From the NCBI RefSeq assembly GCF_900100965.1, contig NZ_FMUJ01000003.1, positions 372,001 through 436,000 of the forward strand: a stretch of DNA of 64,000 nt, given 5' to 3'. This DNA comes from Variovorax sp. EL159. Its GTDB lineage: Bacteria; Pseudomonadota; Gammaproteobacteria; Burkholderiales; Burkholderiaceae_C. Shown piece by piece: positions 44,648-52,760 of this stretch (its first letter is position 1; every line of letters starts with the position of its first letter). A model generated the notes under the pieces. That model had not been told where the DNA came from. It saw only the letters and a program-made list of their open reading frames with translations, and searched no databases. The position numbers and the translations under genes are program-made.

Positions 44648-44971
44648 ATGCCAAATCTAGAACTCGAATGGAATGGCTCCAAATTCGCCGTGACTTCGAC
44701 GCTCCTTCCACGAAAGCTGTGGCAAGCCGCGTCCATCGATGTGTTTCTTGACGGGAAGTGCTTGCTCAGGACCGGTGGCGTGTTCAAGCTAACCGGCTCG
44801 CATTCGGCCGAATTCGAGCATGAGGGTATCCATCACCAAGTCACCTTATCCTGGGGACATGCCAGCCTCCGTTCCTTTCCAATCAAGGTCGAGGTGGATG
44901 GCGCCCCCCCTACGAAGGGCATGTTGTCAGTGGCAACTGGCCCCTCTCGCTCTGGCCATGGTTGGCACTAG
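44648..44971 (+). CDS. hypothetical protein
   Basis: 107 residues, predicted all-beta. 'LELEWNGSKFAVTSTLLPRKLWQAASIDVFLDGKCLLRTGGVFKLTGSHSAEFEHEGIHHQVTLSWG' has regular strand spacing like a small beta-sandwich of unknown role. No signal or membrane helix. Array element copy 55 bases upstream. The 207 bases after it, up to the MerR gene, hold only a weak element (45021) and the MerR promoter. Confidence 0.6.
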   Translation: MPNLELEWNGSKFAVTSTLLPRKLWQAASIDVFLDGKCLLRTGGVFKLTGSHSAEFEHEGIHHQVTLSWGHASLRSFPIKVEVDGAPPTKGMLSVATGPSRSGHGWH

Positions 44972-45124
44972 GCGGTGTGATTTCTCACATGGCATGGAGA
45001 CTGTGAGGAGCGTGGCACGTTGCGGCCAGTACTGGAAGTGCAGTATGGCGGTCCAGCTTCTTGCCTGATTCGCCTCGGACGCATCAAAGCTGATGACAGA
45101 GCAACCACGAGCCACCAAAAGGCC

Positions 45125-45155
45125 TTGACCCTCTCGTAACGGCACGGTCTAGGAT
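45125..45155 (+). promoter_or_regulatory. MerR-type promoter with long spacer
   Basis: TTGACC (45125-45130) and TAGGAT (45150-45155) are separated by 19 bases, the over-long spacer that MerR-family activators correct by twisting DNA. The spacer contains an imperfect dyad (CCTCTCGTAACGGCACGG). It lies 23 bases before the MerR start. Confidence 0.6.
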
Positions 45156-45178
45156 GCCTTCAACTTGAGAGGGAAGGC

Positions 45179-46219
45179 ATGTTTCTGAGGATTGGTGAAC
45201 TGGCCCGGCGCACCGGGCTGACAGTGCGCGCATTGCGGCACTATGACGACATCGCCCTGCTGGTGCCGTCCGAAAGGTCCAGTGGCGGCTACCGTCTGTA
45301 TGGGCGGAAAGACGTGGCGCGGCTTTACCGCATTCAGGCATTGCGACGACTCGACCTCTCGCTCGCTGACATACAAGGCCTGCTCGACAACGCGGCCGGC
45401 GGCATTGCGAAAGTCGTGGCGCAGCAGGTGGCGCAACTCGACCGCGAAATCCTGCAAGCCTCGGCGCTGCGCACCCATCTGCTCGCGGTGCAGGGCCAGT
45501 TGCAGGCCAGCGAAGAACCCGGCATCGACGACTGGCTCCTCGCACTCGAAAGCATGGTCGCGGGTTCGAAGTACTTCAACGACGACGAACAGCGCACGCT
45601 CAAGACGCAGCGCGACGGCTTCACTGACGCCATGGCGCCCGAGCGCGCCGAGTTGTCGGTGTGGCTGCACCGCCTGGTCGCCGCGGGCGTATCGCCCGAG
45701 AGCCCGCAAGCGCAAGCCCTGGCGCAACGCTGGATTGAACTGTTGCTCGAAGAAGCCGGCGGCGACGAAGGTCTGCTGATGAAGCTCTACGCCATGCACT
45801 GGAACGAACCGTCGCTCCACGCGCTGACCGGTGTGGACCGCGCAGGCATCCGCTACATCTCGCACGCGATGGCCTTCGCGCGCCTCCAGCTCTACGCGCC
45901 CTACTGCAGCGCCCGCGACATGGCCAAGTTGCGTCAGCACTACGTTGCGCAGACCGATGCTTGGCCGCCGCTCATCGCCGAGGTGCGGCAACAGATGTTG
46001 GCGGGCACGCCCATCGATGACGAAGCCATGCGTGCGCTGGCGCAGCGTTGGCATGAGCTATCGCTCGCCAAGGCCGGCGGCGATGCCGCGCTGCACGCGA
46101 AGCTGCAGCACGCGTTTCATCACGATTCGGCGCTGCGGGTTGGCTCAGGCATCGACGAGACATTGGCCGCCTACGTCGGGCAAGCCATCGCGCACCTGAA
46201 CGGCACATCGACCTCCTGA
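45179..46219 (+). CDS. MerR family transcriptional regulator, TipA-like effector region
   Basis: 346 residues. N-terminal MerR HTH 'FLRIGELARRTGLTVRALRHYDDIALLVPSERSSGGYRLYGRKDVARLYRIQ', then a dimer coiled coil (about 75-115). The C-terminal region carries TipAS-like helical repeats ('YFNDDEQRTLKTQRDGF', 'ALAQRWIELLLEEAGGDEGLLMKLYAMHW', and again 'MRALAQRWHELSLAKAGGDAALHAKLQ'), so it probably binds a small amphipathic ligand rather than metal. High GC, unlike its array neighbours. A MerR-type promoter precedes it, implying autoregulation, and the carotenoid oxygenase follows at 46240. Confidence 0.92.
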   Translation: MFLRIGELARRTGLTVRALRHYDDIALLVPSERSSGGYRLYGRKDVARLYRIQALRRLDLSLADIQGLLDNAAGGIAKVVAQQVAQLDREILQASALRTHLLAVQGQLQASEEPGIDDWLLALESMVAGSKYFNDDEQRTLKTQRDGFTDAMAPERAELSVWLHRLVAAGVSPESPQAQALAQRWIELLLEEAGGDEGLLMKLYAMHWNEPSLHALTGVDRAGIRYISHAMAFARLQLYAPYCSARDMAKLRQHYVAQTDAWPPLIAEVRQQMLAGTPIDDEAMRALAQRWHELSLAKAGGDAALHAKLQHAFHHDSALRVGSGIDETLAAYVGQAIAHLNGTSTS

Positions 46220-46239
46220 ATGAATTCCAAAGGCTTTAC

Positions 46240-47670
46240 GTGAACGCAGAAACACAGACCAACCCTCACTTCTTCACCGGCAACTACGCACCGCTCGCCG
46301 AGGAGCACGACATTGCGCAGCTCCACATCGAAGGCACGATGCCGCCCGGGTTGTCGGGCAGCCTGTACCGTGTCGGCCCAAACCCGCAGTACGCACCGCG
46401 CGACAACAACTACCACTGGTTCTCCGGCGACGGCATGGTGCATGCTTTCCACATCGACAAGGGCTGCGTGTCGTACAGCAACCGTTGGGCGCGCACGCCG
46501 AAATGGCAGCTCGAACATGAAGCCGGACGCGCGCTCTTCGGCACCTTCGGCAACCCCGCCACCAGCGACCCGCTGGCGCAGGGCCGAAACGGTGGCACGG
46601 CCAACACCAGCATGCTGTGGCATGGCGACCGGTTGTTCGCCCTCGAAGAGTCGCATCAACCCTTTGAGCTCGACGCCTGCACGCTGGCTTCCAAAGGGCA
46701 TCAGAGCTTTGGCGACCGCATCACCTCGCGCTGCACCGCGCACCCGAAGGTGGACTCCGAGAGCGGCGAACTGCATTTCTTCGCTTACTCGCCCGACGGC
46801 CCTTGTTCGCCGACCATGCTCTACGGCGTGATGGACAAGCACTGCGAAGTCACGCGGCTCGAGTCATTCAAGGCGCCGCACGCCAGCATGGCGCACGACT
46901 TCATGGTGACGCGCGGGCATGTGCTCTTTCCCATCACGCCGCTGACGCTCAGTGTGGAACGCGCGATGCGCGGCAAGCCACTGCTGGCCTGGGACGCGGC
47001 CCTGCGGACCCACGTTGGCGTGATGCAGCGCGGCGGCGCAGCAGACACACTGCGCTGGTTCGACGCCGACCCCTGCCATGTGTTCCATGTGATGAATGCC
47101 TGGGACGACGGCACCACTGTCGTGGCCTATGTGATGCAGTCGGAAACAGCGCCCGGGCTGCCCGATGCCGAAGGACTTGCCGGTGACCCCGACGCCATGG
47201 CTGCGCGCCTGTGCCGCTGGACTTTCGACTTGAGCAGCACAGGCACAGGATTCCGGCGCGAGTACCTCGACGACCTGGTGGCGGAGTTTCCACGCATCGA
47301 CGAGCGCTACACGGGCCGGCGCAACCGCTACGGCTTCTACACCTGCCATGCGACGGCGCGCGCAAGGGATGACTCGGAAAGCGTGCTCTACGACAGCCTC
47401 GCCCGTTTCGATTTCGACACCGGCGAACGCAGCATGCACACGTTGCCGTATGGAGATGTCGTGTCCGAACCGGTGTTCGTGCCACGCGCCGCCGACGCAG
47501 CCGAGGGTGACGGATGGCTACTTGCCGTGGCCTGGCGTGAACAGGAAAGGCGCAGCGACCTGCTGGTGTTCGATGCAATGGACCTGGCAGCGGGACCGGT
47601 TGCAGTCGCGCGCCTGCCGCACCGCGTACCGTTCGGCTTCCATGGAACCTGGCGACCTGCGCGCACTTGA
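46240..47670 (+). CDS. carotenoid oxygenase family protein
   Basis: 476 residues from a GTG. Seven-bladed beta-propeller iron enzyme cleaving carotenoids, apocarotenoids or stilbenes. His-containing hallmarks are visible: 'HWFSGDGMVHAFHI', 'CTAHPKVDSESGELHFFAY', 'KAPHASMAHDFMVTRGHVLFP', 'DPCHVFHVMNAWDD' and 'PHRVPFGFHGTW'; the four iron-ligand His are expected in the TAHPK, MAHDF, VFHV and FHGTW boxes. Begins 20 bases after the MerR gene and is probably controlled by it. High GC, so likely host-like DNA within the array. Confidence 0.93.
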   Translation: MNAETQTNPHFFTGNYAPLAEEHDIAQLHIEGTMPPGLSGSLYRVGPNPQYAPRDNNYHWFSGDGMVHAFHIDKGCVSYSNRWARTPKWQLEHEAGRALFGTFGNPATSDPLAQGRNGGTANTSMLWHGDRLFALEESHQPFELDACTLASKGHQSFGDRITSRCTAHPKVDSESGELHFFAYSPDGPCSPTMLYGVMDKHCEVTRLESFKAPHASMAHDFMVTRGHVLFPITPLTLSVERAMRGKPLLAWDAALRTHVGVMQRGGAADTLRWFDADPCHVFHVMNAWDDGTTVVAYVMQSETAPGLPDAEGLAGDPDAMAARLCRWTFDLSSTGTGFRREYLDDLVAEFPRIDERYTGRRNRYGFYTCHATARARDDSESVLYDSLARFDFDTGERSMHTLPYGDVVSEPVFVPRAADAAEGDGWLLAVAWREQERRSDLLVFDAMDLAAGPVAVARLPHRVPFGFHGTWRPART

Positions 47671-47757
47671 CCCTTTCAGGCCATCAGCCAGCGACCGCTT
47701 TCACGAGGATCGAGAAGCAGAAATCGGCTCGAGGTTCTTTCGCGCGACCGGATACAG

Positions 47758-47780
47758 TCGGCCAGAATCAGAACGTCACC
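47758..47780 (+). repeat. array element copy
   Basis: TCGGCCAGAATCAGAACGTC and neighbours match the first half of the consensus fully and the second half partly. It lies 63 bases before the DUF4287 gene and resumes the array after the MerR/oxygenase pair. Confidence 0.5.
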
Positions 47781-47820
47781 AACACGAACCGCACTCTCTC
47801 AACGTAAGAAGGAGCCCTTC

Positions 47821-48030
47821 ATGGCCGAGACAACCAAGGTAAAAGGACCCGCCTCATACTTTCCTTCCATCGAGAAGACCTACTCCCAGCCGATCGCGCA
47901 TTGGATGGCGATTCTTGAGAAGGCGAGGCCGCTGAAGCACATGGAGCTTGTGAATCAGCTCAAGACCCAACACAAGATTGGTCATGGGCACGCGAACGCT
48001 TTGGTTGCTTCGTTTCTTGCGAAGAAGTAG
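47821..48030 (+). CDS. DUF4287 domain protein
   Basis: 69 residues with the DUF4287 signature 'YFPSIEKTYSQPIAHWMAIL' and 'KHMELVNQLKTQHKIGHGHANALVASFLAKK'. Strong AAGGAG before the ATG. Small cytoplasmic helical protein of unknown role, sometimes found fused to or next to DUF5655. All-alpha, no membrane segment. Confidence 0.9.
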   Translation: MAETTKVKGPASYFPSIEKTYSQPIAHWMAILEKARPLKHMELVNQLKTQHKIGHGHANALVASFLAKK

Positions 48031-48065
48031 CGCTCGTCAAGCATGGCAAGAGCGTATGCCTGCAG

Positions 48066-48089
48066 TCGGCCATCCGCAGACATTCGGCC
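48066..48089 (+). repeat. array element copy
   Basis: TCGGCCATCCGCAGACATTCGG, 36 bases after the DUF4287 stop and 59 before the next start. Together with the 48559 copy it shows the full CAGAC-N-TTCGG half. Confidence 0.62.
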
Positions 48090-48124
48090 TCAGCGTTTTT
48101 CTCTGACATAGATGCATTCGAAAA

Positions 48125-48523
48125 ATGTTCCAAGGTCGATACATCCGCTGGAATCCCCTCGTTGAACTTGAAGGCGTCCAAGTCTATGTGGAAGCCATCC
48201 ATGATGACCTCGAAGGGTTCCGAATTTGGCTGCGCCCCCCATCCCCCGGGGAAATCATCATCGTTCGATTTGACTCACCACTTTTCTACGCCAACTCTGA
48301 CGAAGGCAAACGTCTTTCAAAGGTCGAAAGCGCTGAGCAGATGAAGTTCCCTCACGCGTTTTGGACTGTTGAGAATTCAGCGCTGATCGCGGAGTTTCAC
48401 AGGCAATCGGTCGGTGTCTATGACGACCTCAATATCAAGCATTTTGCGTTCTTGAGCGGGAGTTACTGCGTTGACGTTCTATCCGTAGTAGAACCAACAT
48501 TTTCCGGTTATGAGCCCCTGTGA
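48125..48523 (+). CDS. hypothetical protein, immunity-like
   Basis: 132 residues, soluble, acidic, mixed alpha/beta, with aromatic-rich strands ('YVEAIHDDLEGFRIWLRPPSPGEIIIVRFDSPLFYANSDEGKR'). The style (Trp/Tyr-rich strands and a central 'FRIWL..P' segment) is that of small single-domain immunity proteins, but no family is recognised and no toxin is adjacent. Low-GC codon use. Preceded by an array element. Confidence 0.62.
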   Translation: MFQGRYIRWNPLVELEGVQVYVEAIHDDLEGFRIWLRPPSPGEIIIVRFDSPLFYANSDEGKRLSKVESAEQMKFPHAFWTVENSALIAEFHRQSVGVYDDLNIKHFAFLSGSYCVDVLSVVEPTFSGYEPL

Positions 48524-48558
48524 CTAACATGACATGAATCACAGCCCCATTGCCGCAA

Positions 48559-48582
48559 TCGGCCGTAGGCAGACCTTCGGCC
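48559..48582 (+). repeat. array element copy
   Basis: TCGGCCGTAGGCAGACCTTCGG, 36 bases after the previous stop and 75 before the DUF5076 gene. The spacing from the stop equals that of the 48066 copy. Confidence 0.62.
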
Positions 48583-48633
48583 CCGCCTTAGAACCAAACC
48601 GCAATCCGACCCTTCCAAACGCATTTAAACCAC

Positions 48634-48945
48634 ATGAAACCTTTGGTCGTTCCTCCAGCGGCACAGCGCGACGAGAAATCGATTCAGATGCTCAGCGCAT
48701 GGATAGCCGAGAACGGACTACATTGCTCCCTCAAAATTGGCATGTGGCAGGAGAACGGTCGTAGTGAGGCGCCCGCGTGGGGCATATTGCTGGCAGACAC
48801 AATCCGCCACATCGCCAATGCGCTTCAACAGAGCTATGGGCAACCGGCGCCAGACACCATCGCCTCTGTACTTGAATCACTGCAAGACGAACTAGACGCG
48901 CCAACATCTGCCACAAGAGGTGACTTCAGTCCCGGGCACTCTTAG
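48634..48945 (+). CDS. DUF5076 domain protein
   Basis: 103 residues. 'MKPLVVPPAAQRDEKSIQMLSAWIAENGLHCSLKIGMW' and 'WGILLADTIRHIANALQQSYG' match the DUF5076 pattern. Cytoplasmic, no membrane segment, role unknown. An array element lies 75 bases upstream. Confidence 0.85.
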   Translation: MKPLVVPPAAQRDEKSIQMLSAWIAENGLHCSLKIGMWQENGRSEAPAWGILLADTIRHIANALQQSYGQPAPDTIASVLESLQDELDAPTSATRGDFSPGHS

Positions 48946-49124
48946 CAGTTCAGCGATTCATCGTTATGCGCCGGACGCCCGAATTCGGCCATGACCCGAC
49001 GTTCATCAACAGTGCTCAGTTCGCCCAAAAGCAGCCGGTCGGGCCGAAATAATTTCTGGAGCGGGTCCCAGAATTCGCCTATGGAAGCGACGCGAGGAAT
49101 GTCCATAAATGGACGATTTGGCAA
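48942..49124 (-). CDS. possible small protein on the minus strand
   Basis: A 60-codon frame in the 208-base gap between two plus-strand array genes, reading 'MDIPRVASIGEFWDPLQKLF' and 'LGELSTVDERRVMAEFG'. The composition is protein-like, but the frame overlaps the array element at 48985 and the last bases of the DUF5076 gene, and no ribosome site is evident. It is more likely non-coding or the remnant of another cassette. Confidence 0.2.
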   Translation of the reverse strand: MPNRPFMDIPRVASIGEFWDPLQKLFRPDRLLLGELSTVDERRVMAEFGRPAHNDESLNC

Positions 49125-49153
49125 TCGCAGGCTAAAGGTTCAAATCCGCATTC

Positions 49154-49465
49154 ATGACCAATATCCGTTCTTCCCGCACGAACGCACCGCAGCGGACGCA
49201 AAGTGTCCCCTTGCGTTTGATCGCGCAAGCATTCGGCCGTGATGAAGTTGATTCGGCCTGTGACGAGATTCTGGCTGCTGCACGCACCGCCTGCAGTGCT
49301 CCGCAGTTAAGTTGCAGCTTCTCTCTTGAGTGCGAACACCCCAACCCGTGGTATCACGCTGTGGCCGTCGCCGTCGAAGGCATGCAAGATCAAGAATATG
49401 AACAATTTTTGTTGGCGCTTGCCAGGCTTGGCCTGATCGAAGCGCCCCGGGACAACGAGCTGTAG
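49154..49465 (+). CDS. hypothetical protein
   Basis: 103 residues, mostly helical. After a polar first 20 residues come 'VPLRLIAQAFGRDEVDSACDEILAAARTACSAPQLSCSF' and 'NPWYHAVAVAVEGMQDQEYEQFLLALARLGLIEA'. No signal or membrane helix, no recognised family. An array element begins directly after its stop (49466). Confidence 0.55.
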   Translation: MTNIRSSRTNAPQRTQSVPLRLIAQAFGRDEVDSACDEILAAARTACSAPQLSCSFSLECEHPNPWYHAVAVAVEGMQDQEYEQFLLALARLGLIEAPRDNEL

Positions 49466-49485
49466 TCGGCCAGGGCCGGTCATCC
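49466..49485 (+). repeat. array element copy
   Basis: TCGGCCAGGGCCGGTCATCC starts on the base after the preceding stop codon and 48 bases before the OMP decarboxylase start. Central G-to-T change relative to the consensus GAC. Confidence 0.55.
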
Positions 49486-49513
49486 AAACGAACCCTTCAC
49501 TTTGTACCCCGCG

Positions 49514-50221
49514 ATGTCACCGAGGAACAACATCATCGTGTCGCTCGACTTCGACTCGGCCAGTGAAGCACTGGAGCTGGTGGAGCGGCTCGGACCGTTG
49601 GCAGGGTCTTACAAGGTCGGCCTTCAACTGCTGACTGCGGCAGGCCCTACCGTGGTCCGAAAGCTGATTGTGGACGGCAAGGAAGTCTTTCTCGACTTGA
49701 AGCTCCACGAAATACCCACCTCAGTTTCCGGCGCGGTGTCGGCGGCCGGTGCTCTAGGGGTATCGATGGTCACCGTCCATGCGTCTGGGGGCTCCGCTGT
49801 GCTGCGGGCTGCAGTGGAAGCCGCTCGGCCATACCCCAATTTGAAAGTCCTGGCGCTGACGGTCATCACAAGCTTGCGAGACGAGGACCTCACGGAACTG
49901 GGCTTGGACGCCACCGTCCCGGAGCAAGTCATTCGACTCGCCAAGTTGGCCGCTGCAGCCGGCTGCCACGGAGTGGTCGCTTCAGCCCAAGAGGCGTGGC
50001 TGCTCCGCAGCCTCCTGCCAGCAGAGATGCTCATCGTTACCCCAGGCACGCAGCTGCGAACCGATGCGAAGAATGACCAGGCGCGAGTGGCTACGCCCTT
50101 CGATGCAATACGCTGGGGCGCGAGCCACGTCGTCATCGGGCGTTCCATCTCTCGTTCAGCGAATCCGTCCGAGACGTTGGCTGTCATCCAGGCGCAGGTG
50201 GATGAAGCCGTCTCCTCGTGA
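49514..50221 (+). CDS. pyrF: orotidine-5'-phosphate decarboxylase, divergent copy
   Basis: 235 residues of the short OMP decarboxylase class (the last step of UMP synthesis). Visible: 'IIVSLDFDSASEALEL' (first Asp), 'SYKVGLQLL' (Lys), the active-site strand 'VFLDLKLHEIPTSV', 'VTVHASGG', 'VTPGTQLRTDAKNDQARVATP' and 'VVIGRSISRS' (phosphate site). The usual DxKxxD reads DLKLHE, so the third charged residue is Glu instead of Asp. Start at the ATG at 49514. It lies in the low-GC array, so it looks acquired and additional to the pyrF expected elsewhere in the genome. Confidence 0.88.
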   Translation: MSPRNNIIVSLDFDSASEALELVERLGPLAGSYKVGLQLLTAAGPTVVRKLIVDGKEVFLDLKLHEIPTSVSGAVSAAGALGVSMVTVHASGGSAVLRAAVEAARPYPNLKVLALTVITSLRDEDLTELGLDATVPEQVIRLAKLAAAAGCHGVVASAQEAWLLRSLLPAEMLIVTPGTQLRTDAKNDQARVATPFDAIRWGASHVVIGRSISRSANPSETLAVIQAQVDEAVSS

Positions 50222-50327
50222 CCGCTTCGGCAGCGATGCATGACTCTTCTAAGCCCGAAGCTCTGTCGGTCGCAACCGGCGACAGTCAGCCAGGAGCTGA
50301 CGTTGCTGGGGCCTAGCCAGTTGAACC

Positions 50328-50885
50328 ATGAAAAACACAGTGCTGCATTCCCCTTCCGACCTTGACGGGCTGGTCGTTGTCAACTGGATGGGCTGTGAGA
50401 TGGCCCTCTCCGAGAGCGGCGAATGGGTGCCGGACGACGCAGGACTGGAGTCCTTCCGACCAGGTGATGTCCAATGGAGCCATCCAGCCGAGCCGTATCT
50501 TCAAATGATTGAAGTCCTCTTGCGCCTCGACGACGGACGCAGCTTCTCGTTGCGTTCGCAGTTCGACGATGGGACCGGCATTCATGGACTTTTCCTACTT
50601 TCAGAGCCACACGAATCATTGCGGCTGGCTGCCCCAAGTGCGGAAATCTTCAGGCTACGGGAACTCGTCGAGCTGCCGACGGGATTGATGCAAGTGCAGG
50701 AACTTCGTCGAGACGCGGCGAACAACGTCATTGAAATTCTCCTAAGAGTCGACTCGTCCGTCATCCTGTTCTTGTCGGGTGAAATCTACGAACGCGAGGG
50801 CAATCGATTCGAAATCGTCGAGGCCGACGAATCCATACTTATCCAAGTCGATGGTCAAAAACCTCGCATACAGGCCAGTCCATGA
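50328..50885 (+). CDS. hypothetical protein
   Basis: 185 residues, acidic and soluble, two halves of similar beta-rich style: 'DGLVVVNWMGCEMALSESGEW' with 'YLQMIEVLLRLDDGRSFSLRSQFDDGTGIHGL', then 'MQVQELRRDAANNVIEILLRVDSSVILFLSGEIYE'. The doubling suggests a duplicated strand-rich unit. No family recognised. A degenerate array element (50266) lies upstream; a good one (50895) follows. Confidence 0.6.
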   Translation: MKNTVLHSPSDLDGLVVVNWMGCEMALSESGEWVPDDAGLESFRPGDVQWSHPAEPYLQMIEVLLRLDDGRSFSLRSQFDDGTGIHGLFLLSEPHESLRLAAPSAEIFRLRELVELPTGLMQVQELRRDAANNVIEILLRVDSSVILFLSGEIYEREGNRFEIVEADESILIQVDGQKPRIQASP

Positions 50886-50894
50886 CGAGGGGAA

Positions 50895-50917
50895 TCAGCC
50901 ACAAGCGGACACCCGGC
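50895..50917 (+). repeat. array element copy
   Basis: TCAGCCACAAGCGGACACCCGGC, 10 bases after the preceding stop and 50 before the next start. Matches TCRGCCA-N4-CGGAC. Confidence 0.58.
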
Positions 50918-50944
50918 AGTGACTCGGAAAACCACGGGAACGAC

Positions 50945-51259
50945 ATGAATCTGGTCTCCACCGGCGCCTTCGACCGCCTTCAGCAAGCTCTAACTGTCGA
51001 GCTTCTGCGAACAATCAAGTCAGAGTTGGAGAAGATCGACGCGCCGGAAGATTTGATTGAGCACCTCACGGGCAGCATCGGCTTCGCGGTGGCAAGCCTC
51101 ATCGACGACACGGCAGGTTTCGCAGCGAATGGCGAAAACGTATCACCGCTGCTGACGTTTCTTACCGGCGACAAAACCTTGGAGTTCTGCGGCGGCAACT
51201 CGTATATGCATGAATACGTGCATCGACTGCTGCCGGGGCTGTTTCATCCGGAGGGCTAA
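50945..51259 (+). CDS. hypothetical protein
   Basis: 104 residues from the ATG at 50945, which lies after the array element; the longer frame from 50882 would run through it and is unlikely. Mainly helical: 'FDRLQQALTVELLRTIKSELEKIDAPEDLIEHLTGSIGFAVASLIDD', then 'FLTGDKTLEFCGGNSYMHEYVHRLLPGLFHPEG'. No family recognised; resembles small regulatory or immunity proteins. Confidence 0.58.
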   Translation: MNLVSTGAFDRLQQALTVELLRTIKSELEKIDAPEDLIEHLTGSIGFAVASLIDDTAGFAANGENVSPLLTFLTGDKTLEFCGGNSYMHEYVHRLLPGLFHPEG

Positions 51260-51382
51260 CACCGGCCCACTTGTGAAGCCACTCGGGCAGAATTCAGCCA
51301 ATATCGGACACTCGCGGGAGAAAAATGCGCCCAAAAAAGCCAACACTTGGTCCGAATTCAAGAAATTTCTGAACGCACGAGC

Positions 51383-51760
51383 ATGGTGAATTTGAGGTAC
51401 TTTGTCGTGTTACCCAAGGGCGCGGTGGTCTCTACGTTGGAGATCGAATCCTCACTCGACCTCGGAGGGGTGTTCTACGATTACTGGCGCTCGACTGACG
51501 GACGGGTCGTAGGCATTCGGTATCACCTGTTAAGCACTTGCGAGCACGCTAGTCATCCCGTCTATTCCCAATTCATGGGGGATGGACGATTTGCTTTCGA
51601 CAACGCTGCGCAGCATGTGGACTTCGTTTTTGACGAGGCGGATTCGCCCTCATTGAGGGAAGGACTTCTTCAGCTTGACGTTGTTCAGGATTTTGGAGGG
51701 GACCGGGTGGTGAGGAGTGAGGCGCTGCTTGGCATCGCCGTCGCACTGGCCAGTATCTGA
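51383..51760 (+). CDS. hypothetical protein
   Basis: 125 residues from the ATG at 51383, no signal or membrane helix. Beta-rich first half ('LRYFVVLPKGAVVSTLEIESSLDLGGVFYDYWRSTDGRVVGIRYHLLSTCEH') and 'QHVDFVFDEADSPSLREGLLQLDVVQDFGGDRV' near the end. Not recognised. An array element at 51294 lies 89 bases upstream. Confidence 0.58.
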   Translation: MVNLRYFVVLPKGAVVSTLEIESSLDLGGVFYDYWRSTDGRVVGIRYHLLSTCEHASHPVYSQFMGDGRFAFDNAAQHVDFVFDEADSPSLREGLLQLDVVQDFGGDRVVRSEALLGIAVALASI

Positions 51761-51779
51761 ACTTATGGAGCGCCCGTAG

Positions 51780-51800
51780 TCGGCCAAATGCAGTCGCTCA
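51780..51800 (+). repeat. array element copy
   Basis: TCGGCCAAATGCAGTCGCTC, 20 bases after one stop and 76 before the next start. Confidence 0.55.
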
Positions 51801-51855
51801 AGGCGGTCTCCTCGCGGACTGGTTGAGTTCAGAAAATCACTTCTCGCAATACCTT

Positions 51856-52185
51856 ATGAAACGAATTCTTGATCGCTACGCGCCTGACGACTGGACTGTG
51901 GAAGGAGCCAAGATTCTTTCAGAGACAAGCCTTGCGAGAATCAAGAATGCCTTGGCCAGAGGCCCTGTCATTGTTCAGCACTGGTTCTATCGAGGGGCAA
52001 GTTCGCCACGTGTCATTTGCTTCGAGGACCTCGAGGAGTTTGAGGCTTATCTGGAGCAACACGCGATCCCGGGTGATGCCTTTGAGGTCTGGAGCTTCAA
52101 CGAGGTCTGCAAGATGCAAAACGTGGTCACTGAAGGCAAGCTGCATGACGTGGATGGCTGTATACCCAGGGGCGGTGCCTATTGA
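51856..52185 (+). CDS. hypothetical protein
   Basis: 109 residues from the ATG at 51856. 'DDWTVEGAKILSETSLARIKNALARGPVIVQHWFYRGASSPRVICFEDLEEFEAYLEQHAIPGDAFEVWSFNEVCK' has the helix-strand-strand-helix layout of small single-domain proteins of immunity type; no family named. Its DNA is among the lowest in GC of the window (29 G/C of 60 at 51841-51900). Confidence 0.6.
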   Translation: MKRILDRYAPDDWTVEGAKILSETSLARIKNALARGPVIVQHWFYRGASSPRVICFEDLEEFEAYLEQHAIPGDAFEVWSFNEVCKMQNVVTEGKLHDVDGCIPRGGAY

Positions 52186-52207
52186 AGACCACAGCGTCCG
52201 GCTACTG

Positions 52208-52230
52208 TCAGTCAAAGCCGGACATAGGAT
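52208..52230 (+). repeat. array element copy
   Basis: TCAGTCAAAGCCGGACATAGG fits the consensus with a C-to-T change in the first half; 74 bases before the next start. Confidence 0.5.
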
Positions 52231-52281
52231 CAACGCAAGCAACTCGAATATCGCCGAATAGCCCACACGCCACTTCGACTC

Positions 52282-52707
52282 ATGAGCGCAACTCATCGCA
52301 TCGATCAGATCCTGCTCCAGGCAGTTGAACCTCCTTCCGCAGGAAGCGACCGCGTTCTTTCAAGGGTGGAGGTGGAAACTGCGTCCGGCTATGTCCGTGT
52401 CTTGCAGAACGCGGTCTCATCCAGGCATGAACTCGACACCTTCTGGGCATCGTGCCTTAGCGCTGACCAGTCTATTGAACCCCAGCGGGCTCAAATAGAA
52501 GTGACGGAACCGAGCCGCCTGCACGGAATTCTAGAAACCATTCGGCGTGATCTTGCTGGAGCAGGAAGTGTCGCGATGATCAATTTTTTGACGCCGATAG
52601 ACGAGTGCTTTCGCGTCGTCAATGGATGCGAGCGTTGTTTTGGACATGTGTTGCTGCTGAGTTCGCGTGCCAACGCCGTATTCATTCATTGGCATCGAGA
52701 GTCATAG
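52282..52707 (+). CDS. hypothetical protein
   Basis: 141 residues, soluble. 'VLSRVEVETASGYVRVLQNAVSSRHELDTFWASCLSADQ' is followed by 'LHGILETIRRDLAGAGSVAMINFLTPIDECFRVVNGCERCFGHVLLLSSRANAVFIHWHRES'. Five Cys, two in 'GCERCFG'. Family not recognised. Ends 53 bases before the next gene, with only a weak element trace between. Confidence 0.58.
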   Translation: MSATHRIDQILLQAVEPPSAGSDRVLSRVEVETASGYVRVLQNAVSSRHELDTFWASCLSADQSIEPQRAQIEVTEPSRLHGILETIRRDLAGAGSVAMINFLTPIDECFRVVNGCERCFGHVLLLSSRANAVFIHWHRES

Positions 52708-52760
52708 ACGCCACTCGGATCACAACCGAGCCAGTGCATTGTTCGCGCTAGGAGCATTCG

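Noticed and set aside
48942..49124. Minus-strand 60-codon frame as a firm gene
   Set aside because: Overlaps an array element and lacks a ribosome site; kept only as a low-confidence entry.
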